From: Malus domestica
Lineage: Eukaryota; Streptophyta; Magnoliopsida; Rosales; Rosaceae
Length of the DNA: 64,000 bases
NCBI RefSeq assembly: GCF_042453785.1
Contig: NC_091667.1
Location: forward strand, 33,472,001 to 33,536,000
Direction: 5' to 3'
Both the position numbers and the translations under genes were made by a program. Below the pieces are notes generated by a model, which made no database searches, was not told the origin of the DNA, and saw only the letters and a list, made by a program, of their open reading frames with translations. Shown one piece after another: positions 1-11,738 of this stretch (the first letter of the stretch is position 1; each line of letters opens with the position of its first letter).

Positions 1-3000
1 CTACTAAAATTCAACTTGATCACCAATCAATCACAATAGTTTACTACAACCCAATTGAAAAGTTAAGTTTGCCATAATACAACTAAAGTTCAAACTTCAA
101 AGTTTCAAACAAAGTTCAATGTCAAATGCCTTATGGCATTAATACAACCAAAAAAATAAATGGTTCATGAAATTCAACAAAATCTTGGTTTTCAACTTAC
201 TTTGCATCGTTCAAGTTTCAAACCTTTACCTTTCCTTTTCCTTTTGGACACTTATTCTTTGAAGGTTTAGGAGGCCTTTGAGCTTGTGAAGACCTTGCAC
301 TTTGTAAACGCATAAGGGGAGGCTCTTGTGAATTAGAACCTTCAGATTGCTTTGGAGCTTGTTGTGGTTCTTGATCAAGAGTAAGAGAGGCAATGCTTGA
401 AGTCGATTTGGCCAACTCTACACAATACAAAACATAAAAAATATAATTGATGTTTAGTTGAAAAAAGAAAACAAAGAAAGTTCTTTTATTTCAATTGATA
501 TACTTACCGGATTCAATACTTTCATAGAACTCAATGTGGTCAATTGAAGGTGCATCATCCTCCAAAGTAATAATATTATCACCCCTCAACCAATTTTGCA
601 TGCATATCAAGGCCTCCACCGATTTAGGAGTTAAAGAACTCCTAAAATCCGAAATCACTCGACCACCGGTGCTAAAAGCACTCTCCGATGCCACGGTCGA
701 AACTTGAATTGCAAGAATATCTTTTGCAATTGCGGCCAAGATAGGATACTTGTTACCATTCACCTTCCACCATAGGAGAATGTTAAAATATTTTGTGGAC
801 TCCTCTTTTGTAATTTGTACCAAGGGATCAAACAAATAAGAATCCACCTCATCTCCCACCACTTTCTCATCACTATCTTCAACAAAATGCATCCATTCAT
901 CAATTAGATCATCTTCCGTCATAGCCACATTAGATGAGGTAGAAGAAGGTTGTGATTGTAAACTTTCCGATTTCTTCATGTATTTTCCACCTTCAACATT
1001 AGGAACATATTCATCATAAAGGGCACGCAATATATTTTTTATTTCTTTATTTTTCAATTGTGCCTCAATGTCGGAAAGTTTCTTTCTAAAGAGTTGTGTG
1101 ACATGCCTCAACTTGAACCTCGGATCTAAAACAAGTCCAATCACAATAAGAGGGTTCAATTCATGGTATGAGTCAAAATATTTTTCATATTTTGATCTCA
1201 TATCGGATGCCATTGCCTTCAATAATTGCTCCGACAGTAAACCCACTTGCATGTTGGCTCGGGATTCCAAGTTATTGATGGCGGTCTCCACTTTTATGAC
1301 ATCATGGAGGCCGGTATGAACCGTGGGATGTGTAGAAGCACTCACCCTCAAAGTCACATCATAAAACACCCGTAAAAACTTGACAAAAACCTCCGCCTTG
1401 GACCAATCTTCTTCCGTTGGTGGTCCAACCCTTTTCCTCCCCTTGGTTTGGCAAACAATAATTACACCATCTTCATCTTTTTCATCTTCAACTTCCTTAA
1501 AGTAAGCCAAAAAAGGACTTGCTTCATCCTCCGCCATTGTAGCAAAGGCCTTCTTAAATTTCAAGGCTACATCCAACATAACAAATGTAGAATTCCACCG
1601 AGTAGGGCAATCAAGGCAAACCGTTGCTTTGCATGTCAATTTCACCCTATTCACGGCTTGCCTAAAAAGCTCCAATCTTTGTGGAGAGCTCCTCACGAAC
1701 CTCACACAATTTCATATAGCTAATAGACCATTATTTAGCCTCTTCATCCCATGACTCACAATTATGTTGGTTTTGTGAGCGATGCATCTCACATGTAAAT
1801 ACTTGCCACCTAGAATAGCTTGTGAATTTTCCCACCTATTCATTTTCGTCATAAGTTGATCCAAAGAAACTTTATTGGCGGAAGCATTGTCCACTGTGAT
1901 TGTCATAACTTTGTATATCCCCCATTCCAACAAGCAACTTTCAATTAACTTTGCAATTGTGGTTCCATAGTGGTTAGGAATAACACAAAAGTTTATGATC
2001 CTCTTATGCATATTCCATTCATGATCAATAAAATGTGAAGTAAGAACCATATAATTGGGGTTTTGTGTGCTTGTCCAAGTGTCGGTAGTGAGACAAATTC
2101 TATGGGCACTTAAGGTTTTCTTCAAATAAGCTTTTGATTCATGAGACATGTTGAGAAAGTTCTCACAAGAGTTCTTCTAGAAGGCACTTTAAACAATGGA
2201 ATACCAACAGCACAAAAAAGCCGAAACCCCATCTTATCAACTGTACTAAATGGCATCTCATCTATGACTACCATCTTGACACATGCTTCTAACACACTCT
2301 CTTGTGAAAATCCAACAGCTACCAGATTGTTACCTTTACTTTTATCCCCAACCAAAACTTTTTGCTTTTTACTTCTATTCCCTTGGTAAAATTTACAATA
2401 TCTTTCAATGTGGTGTCTCATGCTTGTGGTGCCATTAACTCTTGGTTCAGCTGCATAATCACCTACACTGCTCTGTTTTGGGCAATAATTACATTTAGCT
2501 CTCCTAAGTTTTACTTCGGCCAAATATTTCTCTCCCTTTTCATTGATTTTCGACTGTTTTTTCGTCACATAATATGTTGTAAAATGATCCCAAACCCAAC
2601 TACGTTTTCTTGAATCAGAGTTACTTACTTTTTCATCTTCGCCCTCAGATTCAAAGTCACCTTCAACGTCTATTTCATTTTCCGAGTCAATTTCTATTGC
2701 CTCGTCCTCCGGCTTCTCAGGGGAGTCCCCCGTAGAAGAGTAACCAATCCCACTATGCTTGCTGGATTCTTCATATCTTGACTGAAATAAAATACGAAAG
2801 AAGAACATAGATAGATATTAGGATTTTATACTAAGAAAATAGATAGATATTAGGTTTTTAAATTGACTTTGTACTTCACATTTCTATTATACTGTAGCAG
2901 TAATCAATACAATTGGATATGTAATAGCTGAATAAATAGGGAGGAAGGCAAAATGACGCGATACGCACCATAGTTTGAAGTTCATCGGTTGAGAACGGGT

Positions 3001-4842
3001 TACAGTAGTGGTCCATGCATAGATTAACAAACTGAAAACAACAAATGGTGCAGTGAAGACGGTGAATCAACGCAGTCACAGATTAACAAATTGAAAACAA
3101 CAAATAAAACCACAGAAAAAGAAAACAGCCACATAGTGTGTTGACTTCAAGAGAAAGAGGCTCTTACACCCACACAAATTAAAAACTAACTTCTCATTCT
3201 GCAAAGATTCATATAGTACTGTTTTATAATCATCTTTGAAAGAACAAGACCACAAATTTTCTTCATATAATACTTAATCGAACAAGTTTGTGCTAAATTT
3301 GAATTATTTTAACGAGGCCAACAATCTAACAAGTAATGAATTGTATTGGAGTGTATGAGCAGCAAGTAACTCAGTAAATAATCACATTGAGACTCCAATG
3401 TCGGGAGCTAGCACACTGATTTTTATCTATGAATCAAGTTCAACTTAGCATCAGAAGCCAACGAAATTCAATAACAAGGAGGCAAGCAAAAACTTGATGG
3501 AGCTCCAAGTAAAAATCTAGTCCTCAACCTGCCAAATACAAGTCAAATGCAACCACTAAATCAGTTGTTCAAAAACTAACAATAATGGATTAGAAGATGG
3601 ATCTGAATAACCATCTTGGTTAAGACGCTGTCAAGTGCCAATTGGTGACCATGTTGGAAATAATAAGATTCTCTATTAATTTTCTTCTTGGTGTTGGCAG
3701 CAGTAATCAAACTTAAGCCCCAAACAAATCCCTTATGCTTGCTTCCCCTTTGACAACACTAAATTATCAGCATTTCCAACCCCACAAAGGCTGTCAACAA
3801 GACACGGCTCATATACTAACTCTGATAGAGGAGACAACTTGAAGGCTAGCAATCCTTATCTCTGTGAAGGACCGTAATTTAGCAAGACAGCAAAGAAAAA
3901 CATTTTGAAGCAATACAAGTCTCAACAGAGATATCAAACAAAAAGAAAGCATCAAACGAAGAAAATTAAGAGAGGTGAGGGTACTTATGCCATGCTGCCT
4001 GTGATAATCAAACATCAAAGTTTCAGCAACTCGCTTTCCCTCGTCACAGCAACTCCTAACTCATGTTTATGTTTCCAAACACAAAACCAATTAACATGTG
4101 CCACAAGTTGGTGCAAATGAAATGTTGGCATTCTGAAAGATGTTTAAATTTTTTGGATAGAGGGCAATGAGAAACCATATATAACATTATGTCACAATAT
4201 AGATTGGATTACAATTAAAGAGATGGAATTTTAATAGACAACACCCAGACAAAGAGAGAACAGATTTTCAAAAATGAAAACCGTACTAGGTCACTTGTGA
4301 CCACATAACTTCATCTAACAACAAACCCAAACCTGCCTAACATTCGAATTAATCTAACAACAACATATATGAAATTGAAGACAGAGGATGAGAAATTTTT
4401 ACCTCTGCTCTGGGTGTGTCGACGCCAAGATTGGAGGCAAGGCAGAGATGAAAGCAGTGACTCGCAGAGGTAGATGCAGGCAGGCAGAAGTAGATGCAGA
4501 AGCAGTCGCTCGCAGGCGGAGATGCAAGGAGGCGCAGACAGTCGCAAACCCACTCGGTGTCGGTGCAAACCCAGAAGTTCTAGCGGCGCAAAACCAAATG
4601 TATAAGTTTTCTGTATAACCTAGTTGAATAATGAACTAAATAAAAATAAAAAAGTGCGGTTTCGGTTTCGGTTTCGGTTTCGGTGTGGTTTTGAAAACCC
4701 AAAACCGAAACCAAACCGTTTTGTGTGCCGCGGTTCGATTTTGAAACCGAAACCGTTTCAAAACCGCAAAACCAAACCGTTTGGTGCGGTTTGATTCGAT
4801 TCGTGTTTCGATTTCGGTTTTCGGTTCCAAGTGGCCACCCCT
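1..4842 (-). mobile_element. hAT superfamily DNA transposon, decayed, left part only in window
   Basis: The coding part (218-2808) is a broken hAT transposase on the minus strand. Upstream of it, 2809-4842 is about 2 kb of non-coding 5' sequence. That stretch includes a purine-rich GC island near 4390-4600 and, at 4650-4820, runs of CGGTTT-like repeats. It closes with GTGGCCACCCCTA, which reads TAGGGGTGGCCAC on the minus strand and resembles the terminal sequence of plant hAT elements (TAGGGnTGG type). I take about 4842 as the element's 5' end. The opposite end lies left of base 1, so neither the terminal repeat pair nor the 8-bp target duplication can be checked. Positions 1-217 are AT-rich 3' sequence of the same element. 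Confidence 0.7.
218..2808 (-). pseudogene. hAT transposase (BED zinc finger, RICESLEEPER-like), broken
   Basis: Three collinear minus-strand segments encode one transposase. Segment 2808-2122 has an acidic N-terminus and a BED-type zinc finger (CNYC ... MRHHIERYC). Segment 2149-1712 has the catalytic-core start (LTTDTWTS, NASANKVSLD). Segment 1705-491 carries the rest and the C-terminal hAT dimerisation motif (ASESAFSTGGRVI). A last exon, 417-218, is joined by a 90-bp intron with a consensus donor (G|GTAAGTA at 508/507) and a TAG acceptor at 420-418; the reading frame is kept. Two lesions break the gene: a one-base frameshift near 2150 and an in-frame TGA at 1714-1712. The TGA could be a decayed CGA, because the frame is otherwise continuous into the next segment. 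It should make no active transposase. The family is certain; the precise clade is not. Confidence 0.85.
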
Positions 4843-5487
4843 ACTTGGAGATGAAGGACGCCATTATAAGAAGGAAGCACGGCGTAAAAGGGTTTTTTGG
4901 GTTGGGGGATTTGAAGACGAAGACCTGGAAAAAGAGATGTGCTGGAGAATAAGGGCAAGAGCTTTTAGAAAGTTTTGGGAGCGTAAAGTGCGAATGAGAG
5001 ATTTTCAGTATTTATAGGCTTTTGGCAGGAAGGGTAATCGTTTGAAATTCAAAACAAAGGGCAAAATCGACCGAAAGAATCGTTGATCATGATGAACATT
5101 TTGGAAATGCAGTTGAGAAGACCGAAGGTTTCAGATGTTGGGGGCGCACGATTGCGTGTGACGGCGAAATTAATGGCGGAAGACGTTTCGACGCCTGCAC
5201 GATGACAAGTGGGCTCACGGACTGAGGAAGTGGCTCGCGGATTGAGATAGTGGTCATAATGGCAAGACGATTCAGGCAGCCGCACGCTTTGGACGTCATT
5301 ATTGGGATTGGTCGTGTTAGAGGACGCCACGTGGCGAGTTTGGTTAGCAGAATCAAGATCGTGCAATTATGTTCAATGAATACGCCTTAGAACTCGGGCA
5401 TTAGGGCTCTGAGTAATAGATTCGCTTCTTCAAGGCCGAAACTCGGCCGAAGAATTTAGACCGAGGACCTCAGAAGCTAGGGGGCAA
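4843..5487 (+). other. Probable 3' internal (post-pol) sequence of an LTR retrotransposon
   Basis: This stretch has no intact coding region. It ends in a purine-rich tract (AAGCTAGGGGGCAA, 5474-5487) directly before a TG-starting LTR-like sequence. That is where the polypurine tract for plus-strand priming lies in an LTR retrotransposon. The segment is therefore read as the untranslated 3' end of the internal region. The hAT element abuts its left side, so the rest of the retroelement may continue beyond the hAT insertion, outside the window. Confidence 0.5.
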
Positions 5488-6399
5488 TGTTTGGGCCCAA
5501 AATATTAATTTGGGCCGAGGGTAGGATCACTCTCGGCCCGGAAGGCCGATCGGCTAGTGGGCTTCCCAGCCTAGGGCGGTTAGGTCAGAACGCCAGCCGA
5601 GTCCTAGCACAATGAGGAGTCTCGATGGGATCAGTAATCCAGAAGGCAAATCCGGCTCAGTTAAGGACTAGATTCATAGTCCTAGTAAAGATAGGACTGG
5701 TCGAGGTGACGTTGATCCGGAGAGGAAAACCTAGTCCAAATAGGATTCTAACTCGGACTTAAGGTCCAGTGCTATAAATAGGGGAAGCTGTGCACCAGGA
5801 AAAGCTCCCTGCAAATCAACACAAAATTGCCCTGCGCAAATTCTCACAACTTGTGATTTTTCTCTTTCTTTTTCGCTGACACATCTTCCATTGGCATCAA
5901 CAGCACTGTGGAAGCAACCGGTGATATCTTAAGTCGGCATAGATAGCTCTGTCACCGTAGAGTCAGTCGGTTTCGCAGTATCTTCCGTTGGCATCAACAG
6001 CACTACGGCGAGAACGATTGATTACCTATCCAAGTCTCGGTCGAGAAGGGTTTCTGAATCCTTATTGGTCGAGGTCATCTCATTAGCCTTCTCGGCGAAG
6101 TGGGGTGTTACAGTTATTACATTCGGCACATTGAAAGCCGAATTTGATATTGAACTTCGTAAGAATAGTAACCTTGTCTTCAGGTTCGAGAGCCCAAGAG
6201 GCCGAGACGTGTTCCTTTCTCGGCCGCAATCGCAAGACGCAGAAGTTAGTAGCGCGACCTAACGCAACATCAACAAATTTACTCCTCGGCCGAGCTCGGC
6301 CGACGAGTTGGCACGCCCCGTATTCACCGAAGGACGTAGTTAGCTTATAGAATACTCGGCCTGCGCGCCACGTAGGCTTTGTAGTTTCTAGGGTCAACA
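5488..6399 (+). mobile_element. LTR (probable 3' LTR) of a retrotransposon
   Basis: The 912-bp segment starts TGTTTGGGCC and ends GGGTCAACA, so it has TG...CA ends. It contains a promoter-like TATA box (TATAAATAGGGG near 5773) followed by a transcribed-leader-like region. A GGCATCAACAGCACT motif occurs twice, near 5893 and 5991. The purine tract before it and the lack of matching 5-bp flanks (GGCAA left, AATGT right) favour a 3' LTR of a truncated element over a solo LTR. GGCCGA/TCGGCC motifs recur throughout. Lineage (probably Ty3/gypsy) is inference. Confidence 0.6.
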
Positions 6400-8710
6400 A
6401 ATGTACAGTTTTTTTTTCTTATTTTTTTGGTGGGTGGAGAAGGGGGAGGGGGAGGATTATTATCATGTCATAACCCAATAAGCGAGTTCCATTCCATTGT
6501 AGGGTTTTTCAAGTAATAATAGTACTGCTTTTCGTGGGCTTCTCATTATGTTTGCTTTGTATTACTCCTGCGCCATGAAGCTGAACAAAACGATCTCCTT
6601 GACTCGTTTGCTAACTCAATATTTTGACACTTTTACCAAGAGCGAGAAAATTAAGCAACGGTTACTCGCCGAGTGTGGCTATTAGGTTATTCCCCAAGTG
6701 TGGCTAATGCCACAATGGCGAGCCGCCGCATGGAATTCGTGGCTATAGCTCAACTTTTTAATAGCATTTTAGAACAGTAAGAAAAGAAAAATGCCACGCA
6801 TTCTTAGAGCATTCTTATTTCTTACCTAGTCCTTTGCCATACCTAATACTCTTGATTGACCAAAAAAAAATACCTAATACTCTTTGATGCAAAATTTTGT
6901 TGAGGTTTTTCGGGATGGCAAGGGGAAAGGCGTCTAAGTTGCTGCGCATGTTCGACAAAGAAAAGGTACTGTGGATGGAATTATGCAACAATAAGCATAT
7001 GTGGGGACAAAACTTAAGTGCAAATGAGCTATTTTATCTGTGGAGGGCATTATTTAATATGTGACATGGCACAACCATTGCTCGTGTTGCCATCGAACAA
7101 CATTGAAACAACTAAAACCCTCAATTAGAGACTACAAAATACATAACCTCGAACTTAATTTTTAGTGTCGAGATTTTTTGGTTTGGTAATTCACGGTAAC
7201 TTAGGTTTTTCACGATATCTCGATAATTAAATTCGATTTTCAACATTTTTGGGTTTACTTTTTTGTCTTGACACATTTTGACAATAAGAATAGGAAGGAA
7301 GTTAAACCATAATTTTAAATATTAGAAAAATGAAACCAGACAATGTGAGAAAAGTCTCAAAGTTTTGGTAGAATAATACGAAGGGGAAACCCTATCACCA
7401 CAGAAAAATGGTTTTATAGTTTACCTCAAACCTGGCTTGCAAGCAATCCTAAGTGAAAGCACAAAAGGAAAAAAATAACAAAATCACGGAAAATATTCTG
7501 AAAACTTAAATTTCAAACTTAACATAGCAAACAAATGAATTTGATCTATAAACCTATAGATCACAACTTTTCAGTGAGTTTGACTTGTAACATTGTCTTT
7601 GAAAAGAAAAGTCTATTACGAGCCCAAGCCTACGTTGCATAGACCTTATTATCCGATTTAGGCTTGTCAAGTTGATCTTGAGTTATTCAGCGATCCATCT
7701 ATCCTATCTAATATCATGTCTTTATTTAGTTAATCTCAATTTTCGTCTAGGTACCTTTTGTTTGCGTTCTTTTTTACACTATGTTTGAATAAGAGAAATA
7801 AACTTATAATTTATGTATAAATTAAAATTTATAAATTGACATGCACTATTTCCTTTGTTTGGAATCATAAATATATAAATTTAGAATTTCAACTTGGAAA
7901 CAAAAACTTGGAATTTGGGATCTCAAATTCTCAAGTTTAAATTCCATGTAAATATATGTCATTTCCCAATTTCTATGAATGAAAGTTTAAAAATATCAAA
8001 TTTTGTATTCAATTCCATTGTTTTTTTAGGTTTACCAAACAGGTAAATTCGCAAATTCTAGAAAATAATCTCATCGTTTCAATTTCCGTCATTTTAAATT
8101 TTTTTTGTAATCTTAAATTTCTTCATCCAAACATAATGTTAGTTGTTATTTCAAATTTCTTGAAAACTTAAAAATCATCACCAAATTACTTTTATTGAAA
8201 ATTAAAATTATTTATCTTGTGTTTATAAATTTAACTGAGTTTTTAGTTTTTTTTTTTTTTATAACTAAAAATAGCTACCAAACCAAATAACCCTTTAATA
8301 ATACCAAAAATGCTGATTAGTAACTCTTCAATTCGTTTTTTACGGTAAGTTTATTGAATCGGGGGGATCGGGGATGCTGTGAAAGTCGAGAGAGAAGTGG
8401 TGGTTGGTGTGGCGGCTTGGGTGCCGTTGGCTTGGGTACTGTTGGGTGGGTGGCGGTGCCGTGGCATTCATCCTTCCATCTGGGTTACCATTGTTGACCG
8501 CTCCTTCACTAGTTCACTTTCATGCTGGACTTCAATTGATAAACTTCACATGCTGATGCTCTGCTTCGAAGAAACTTCGTCATCATTCATGCGCCAGAAA
8601 ATTGGGGCTGGAAACAAAAGAGCCCAACTGTCAACTGACCCTTTTTTGTTTTCATTATCCGACGGTTATTAGTTAAACAGTCTTCTTTGGTTGGTAGGAT
8701 GTTGACATTG
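6400..8710. other. Intergenic, AT-rich, no gene seen
   Basis: I see no coding sequence here. A 97-codon open frame at 8379-8672 has no recognisable domain and low-complexity content. The part from 7790 to 8280 is rich in AAATTT-type words and probably contains worn MITE sequence, but I could not define ends. Confidence 0.5.
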
Positions 8711-8842
8711 CAAAATTTTGGAGAAATATTTTAGTAATTTGACTATATAGATTTTTTCACGAGTCATATGCCAAATTTTGGAGAAATATTTAGTAATTTG
8801 ACTATGTAGATTTTTTCACGAGTCATATGCCAAATTTTGGAA
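8711..8842. repeat. Tandem repeat, 59-60 bp unit, about 2.2 copies
   Basis: The unit begins CAAATTTTGGAGAAATATT and ends CACGAGTCATATGC. Copy 1 is 8711-8770, copy 2 is 8771-8829, and a partial third copy follows to about 8842. The copies differ by a one-base length change and a few substitutions, so the duplication is fairly recent. Confidence 0.85.
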
Positions 8843-8951
8843 AGAATCGATAAATGGATCATACATTTTATTTGATAAACTTCACATTGATGTCATAGGC
8901 TAAAATAATATTTTTTTAATATGTTTGATATTACTTAGGAGGTTTAAATTT

Positions 8952-9029
8952 GTTTTTTACGATAATCGAAGTTAAGATTTCTAACTTACAAGTGAAGAGA
9001 AAATTTACTAGACGGTAGTGCTAAGTGGC
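8952..9029 (-). mobile_element. SINE fragment (tRNA-related 5' part)
   Basis: The reverse complement reads GCCACTTAGCACTACC, then CTCTTCACTTGTAAGTTAGA and a worn TTCGATT box. This matches the 5' (Pol III promoter) part of the SINE family seen in fuller copies at 16201, 16825 and 31403. The 3' body and poly(A) are missing. Confidence 0.55.
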
Positions 9030-10064
9030 GGCTACTAGAAGTGTTTTTAAAATAATTGAAAGTGATTTTGTTGAAAATGTAAGTGAATCTTGAAAAACAC
9101 TTGAAGTATTTCCTGTAAGAAGCACTTTAAATGTTTTTAGAATCCAAAAGTATTTTCTTTAAAAACTATTTTAGTTATTTTAAAAGTATTTTCAAACAAG
9201 TCATAAAACAAATATTTTTGATAACCTAGAATAAATAAAGATTTATCCGGTATGATCCGATCAATCATCTATCAATGTTCATATGGGGTAATTACGTTGA
9301 ATATGTTTCCTCATGGGGTTCCAAGGATTATCTTAATTAAGTTCAAAATTACTCAATTACCTACCCAAATTGAATCGACATGGGACCCAACTGATGGATA
9401 AGGAGGTCGGATGCTACATCAATCTGACTCTGCATGCCGTGGAATCGATTCAGCAGTCCCCTAACATCCGTTGATTCTACATTTAGGTGGTCCCTACGCC
9501 CACACCTTCGCGCATCTTGCACTCCAACTTATTCGGCTGATTTAGTCGACGAACTATATTTTAATTGTATTTCTCTTCATTCGAGATAGTCGTAGTTGAG
9601 AAATTTTAAATTGAATTTGTGCATAAGATGATGAGGCGAATTTCATACCAAATTGTAGTTATCTTGTTGTACGGCTCAATGCAGATTTTCATCATCTTTT
9701 ACTATTGTTTAAATAAATAAAACTTGTAACTAGTTAAGCTCCCAAAATCAAGAAGAAAACATCTACGTGACATAGTAACGGTATGTTAAACCAATTCACG
9801 AATGATATTCGAGATTCACAAAAAAGTTTAACACAAGAGGAGATACCAATCCCAATTTTAAGCAAGAGACGCATATATCCAAAAGTGTGATTGTAACTAA
9901 GGGAATATACTTGTGAACAAACCACTCCGCCCAAATCCAAACTTTTTTGGTGTGACATCCATACCATTATTCTGTGTTATTAATTTATGCGTTATAACAC
10001 AAGTGGATATTATTTTTGAGATTTCATATACTTATGGTAAAAGGTTAACAAATATATACACGTT
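9030..10064. other. Upstream flank of SDH-A with a worn foldback repeat
   Basis: Positions 9035-9205 hold a worn palindromic repeat built on AAGTG-TTTTTAAAATAATTGAAAG words, related to the better copy at 22896-23128. The rest (9206-10064) is AT-rich sequence in which I see no gene. Confidence 0.5.
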
Positions 10065-10215
10065 TTATGATATCAATGAATTAATTTCTCCACGTAATAG
10101 TGTGTCAATCACACATGTTATGATAAGAATGAATTAAATTCTGCATGTAACAGTGTGATAATCATACGTGTTATGATAAGAACGAATTAATTTCTGCATG
10201 TAAACATTTGACAAT
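10065..10215 (+). repeat. 53-bp tandem repeat, about 3 copies, upstream of SDH-A
   Basis: Copies start at 10065, 10118 and 10171, an exact 53-bp period. Each begins TTATGATA and carries GAATTAATTTCTGCATGTAA-like sequence. Copies 2 and 3 contain GATAAG (an I-box-like word), and the copy borders carry ACATG/ACGTG. The array lies 285-435 bp upstream of the SDH-A start codon, so it could affect its promoter. No similar array is visible upstream of SDH-B or SDH-C. Confidence 0.85.
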
Positions 10216-10360
10216 CTCAACGAAATATTTCTAGAATAATTCAAGATACACGTTAATCGAGGTTCCCCAAGGTACAACTATGACAACCAGTGCTTGGCCA
10301 TATAAGATTCTATAAACTTACAGCGGGTGATCTTGCACCTTCACAGGCAACCTAGACCAA

Positions 10361-10368
10361 TATAAATA
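10361..10368 (+). promoter_or_regulatory. TATA box of SDH-A
   Basis: TATAAATA lies about 130 bp upstream of the SDH-A ATG. SDH-B has the same motif in the same context (TATAAATACCAC, 21074), which supports a shared core promoter. The leader between TATA and ATG contains CGTGTATTCTGTGTATTC-like repeats (10420-10445). Confidence 0.75.
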
Positions 10369-10499
10369 CCACCCCGTAGCCACTCTATTTTCATCAAGAA
10401 ACCAAACAAGTCCGTGTATTCTGTGTATTCCGTGTATTCTGTGTCTATTTTATTTGAAGAATAAGTAGTTTGTGTCTTCCAAACAGAGAAAAGTAAAAC

Positions 10500-11738
10500 A
10501 TGGGTAAGGGAGGCCAATCCTGCAATGGCGTGGTTAGAGATACCAAACCTGTTGAGCAGGAAAACATGGCTGCCTGGCTCGTTGATGTTAACACCATCAG
10601 GATCCTACCTTTCAAGCTCCCCGATATTGGTATTTTACTTATCTCCCTACTTTTTAATTTCATCGCTAATTTTTTTTTCCTTTTTATTTTTTTATTTTCA
10701 GTTTTCATGGATGTATTGACTAACATGTTGCTCCCTGTTTTGTTTGGATTTCTTAATTTAGGACTCAATGATGTTCAAATTCGGATTAAGGCTGTCGGCA
10801 TTTGTGGAAGCGATGTTCACTACCTCAAGAACATGAAACTGGCGGATTTTGAGGTGAAAGAACCAATGGTGATCGGACATGAGTGTGCTGGGATCGTAGA
10901 AAAAGTTGGGAGCGACGTGAAGCATCTGGTTTCTGGTGACCGCGTGGCTGTAGAGCCCGGCATCAGCTGCTCACGGTGCCAGCAGTGCAAAGGAGGCCGC
11001 TACAATCTCTGCCCCGACATGAAGTTTTTCGCCACCCCACCGGTTCATGGTTCCTTGGCTAACCAGATTGTGCACCCTGCAGATCTGTGCTTTAAACTGC
11101 CCGAAAACGTGAGCTTGGAGGAAGGAGCAATGTGTGAGCCCTTGAGTGTTGGGGTTCACGCTTGTCGGCGAGCCAATGTTGGTCCCGAAACAACTGTTCT
11201 GATCGTCGGTGCAGGGCCGATTGGGCTGGTTTCCGTGCTCGCTGCTCGTGCTTTCGGAGCACCAAGAATTGTCATCGTAGATATGGATGATAAGCGTTTA
11301 GCCGTGGCCAAGTCTCTGGGAGCTGATGGAACCGTCAAAGTTTCAGCAAAAATGGAGGATTTAGATGACGAAGTTGCCAAGATTAAAGAAACCATGGGAG
11401 CCGAAGTTGATGTGACCTTCGACTGTGTGGGTTTCAACAAAACCATGTCTACGGGCCTCAATGCTACTCGTCCCGGCGGCAAAGTTTGCCTTGTAGGAAT
11501 GGGGCACAGCATGATGACAGTCCCTCTGACACCGGCTGCAGCCAGGGAGGTTGACGTGGTTGGAGTTTTCCGGTATAAGAACACATGGCCTCTTTGCCTT
11601 GAGTTTTTGAGAAGCGGGAAGATCGACGTGAAGCCGCTTATTACCCACCGGTTTGGATTTACCGAGAAGGAGGTGGAAGAAGCATTTGCAACCAGTGCTC
11701 GTGGGGGTGACGCCATTAAAGTCATGTTTAATCTATAG
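10500..11738 (+). CDS. SDH: NAD-dependent sorbitol dehydrogenase, copy A (2 exons)
   Basis: This cytosolic zinc enzyme of the medium-chain dehydrogenase family oxidises sorbitol to fructose with NAD+. In Rosaceae it uses imported sorbitol in sink organs. Exons are 10500-10629 and 10762-11738, giving 368 residues, the usual length. Visible are the catalytic-zinc motifs [17 protein letters not shown] and CEPLSVG, the structural-zinc cluster CSRCQQC...NLC, the Rossmann motif GAGPIGLV and the NAD-binding acidic end VDMDD. The single intron (132 bp, phase 1, donor TTG|GTATTT, acceptor TTTAG|GAC) is a multiple of three with no stop, so the gene also reads as one open frame of 412 codons. Introns found in copies B and C after SLANQ and inside AAAR are precisely absent. 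No defect is seen. Confidence 0.95.
   Translation: MGKGGQSCNGVVRDTKPVEQENMAAWLVDVNTIRILPFKLPDIGILLISLLFNFIANFFFLFIFLFSVFMDVLTNMLLPVLFGFLNLGLNDVQIRIKAVGICGSDVHYLKNMKLADFEVKEPMVIGHECAGIVEKVGSDVKHLVSGDRVAVEPGISCSRCQQCKGGRYNLCPDMKFFATPPVHGSLANQIVHPADLCFKLPENVSLEEGAMCEPLSVGVHACRRANVGPETTVLIVGAGPIGLVSVLAARAFGAPRIVIVDMDDKRLAVAKSLGADGTVKVSAKMEDLDDEVAKIKETMGAEVDVTFDCVGFNKTMSTGLNATRPGGKVCLVGMGHSMMTVPLTPAAAREVDVVGVFRYKNTWPLCLEFLRSGKIDVKPLITHRFGFTEKEVEEAFATSARGGDAIKVMFNL

Noticed and set aside
4636-5017. Several overlapping frames of 64-78 codons near the hAT end
   Set aside because: They derive from CGGTTT repeats at the transposon end and purine-rich flank.
11156-11725. 189-codon minus-strand open frame within SDH-A, also seen in SDH-B and SDH-C
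   Set aside because: It is a shadow of the conserved dehydrogenase frame; its conservation follows from the sense strand.
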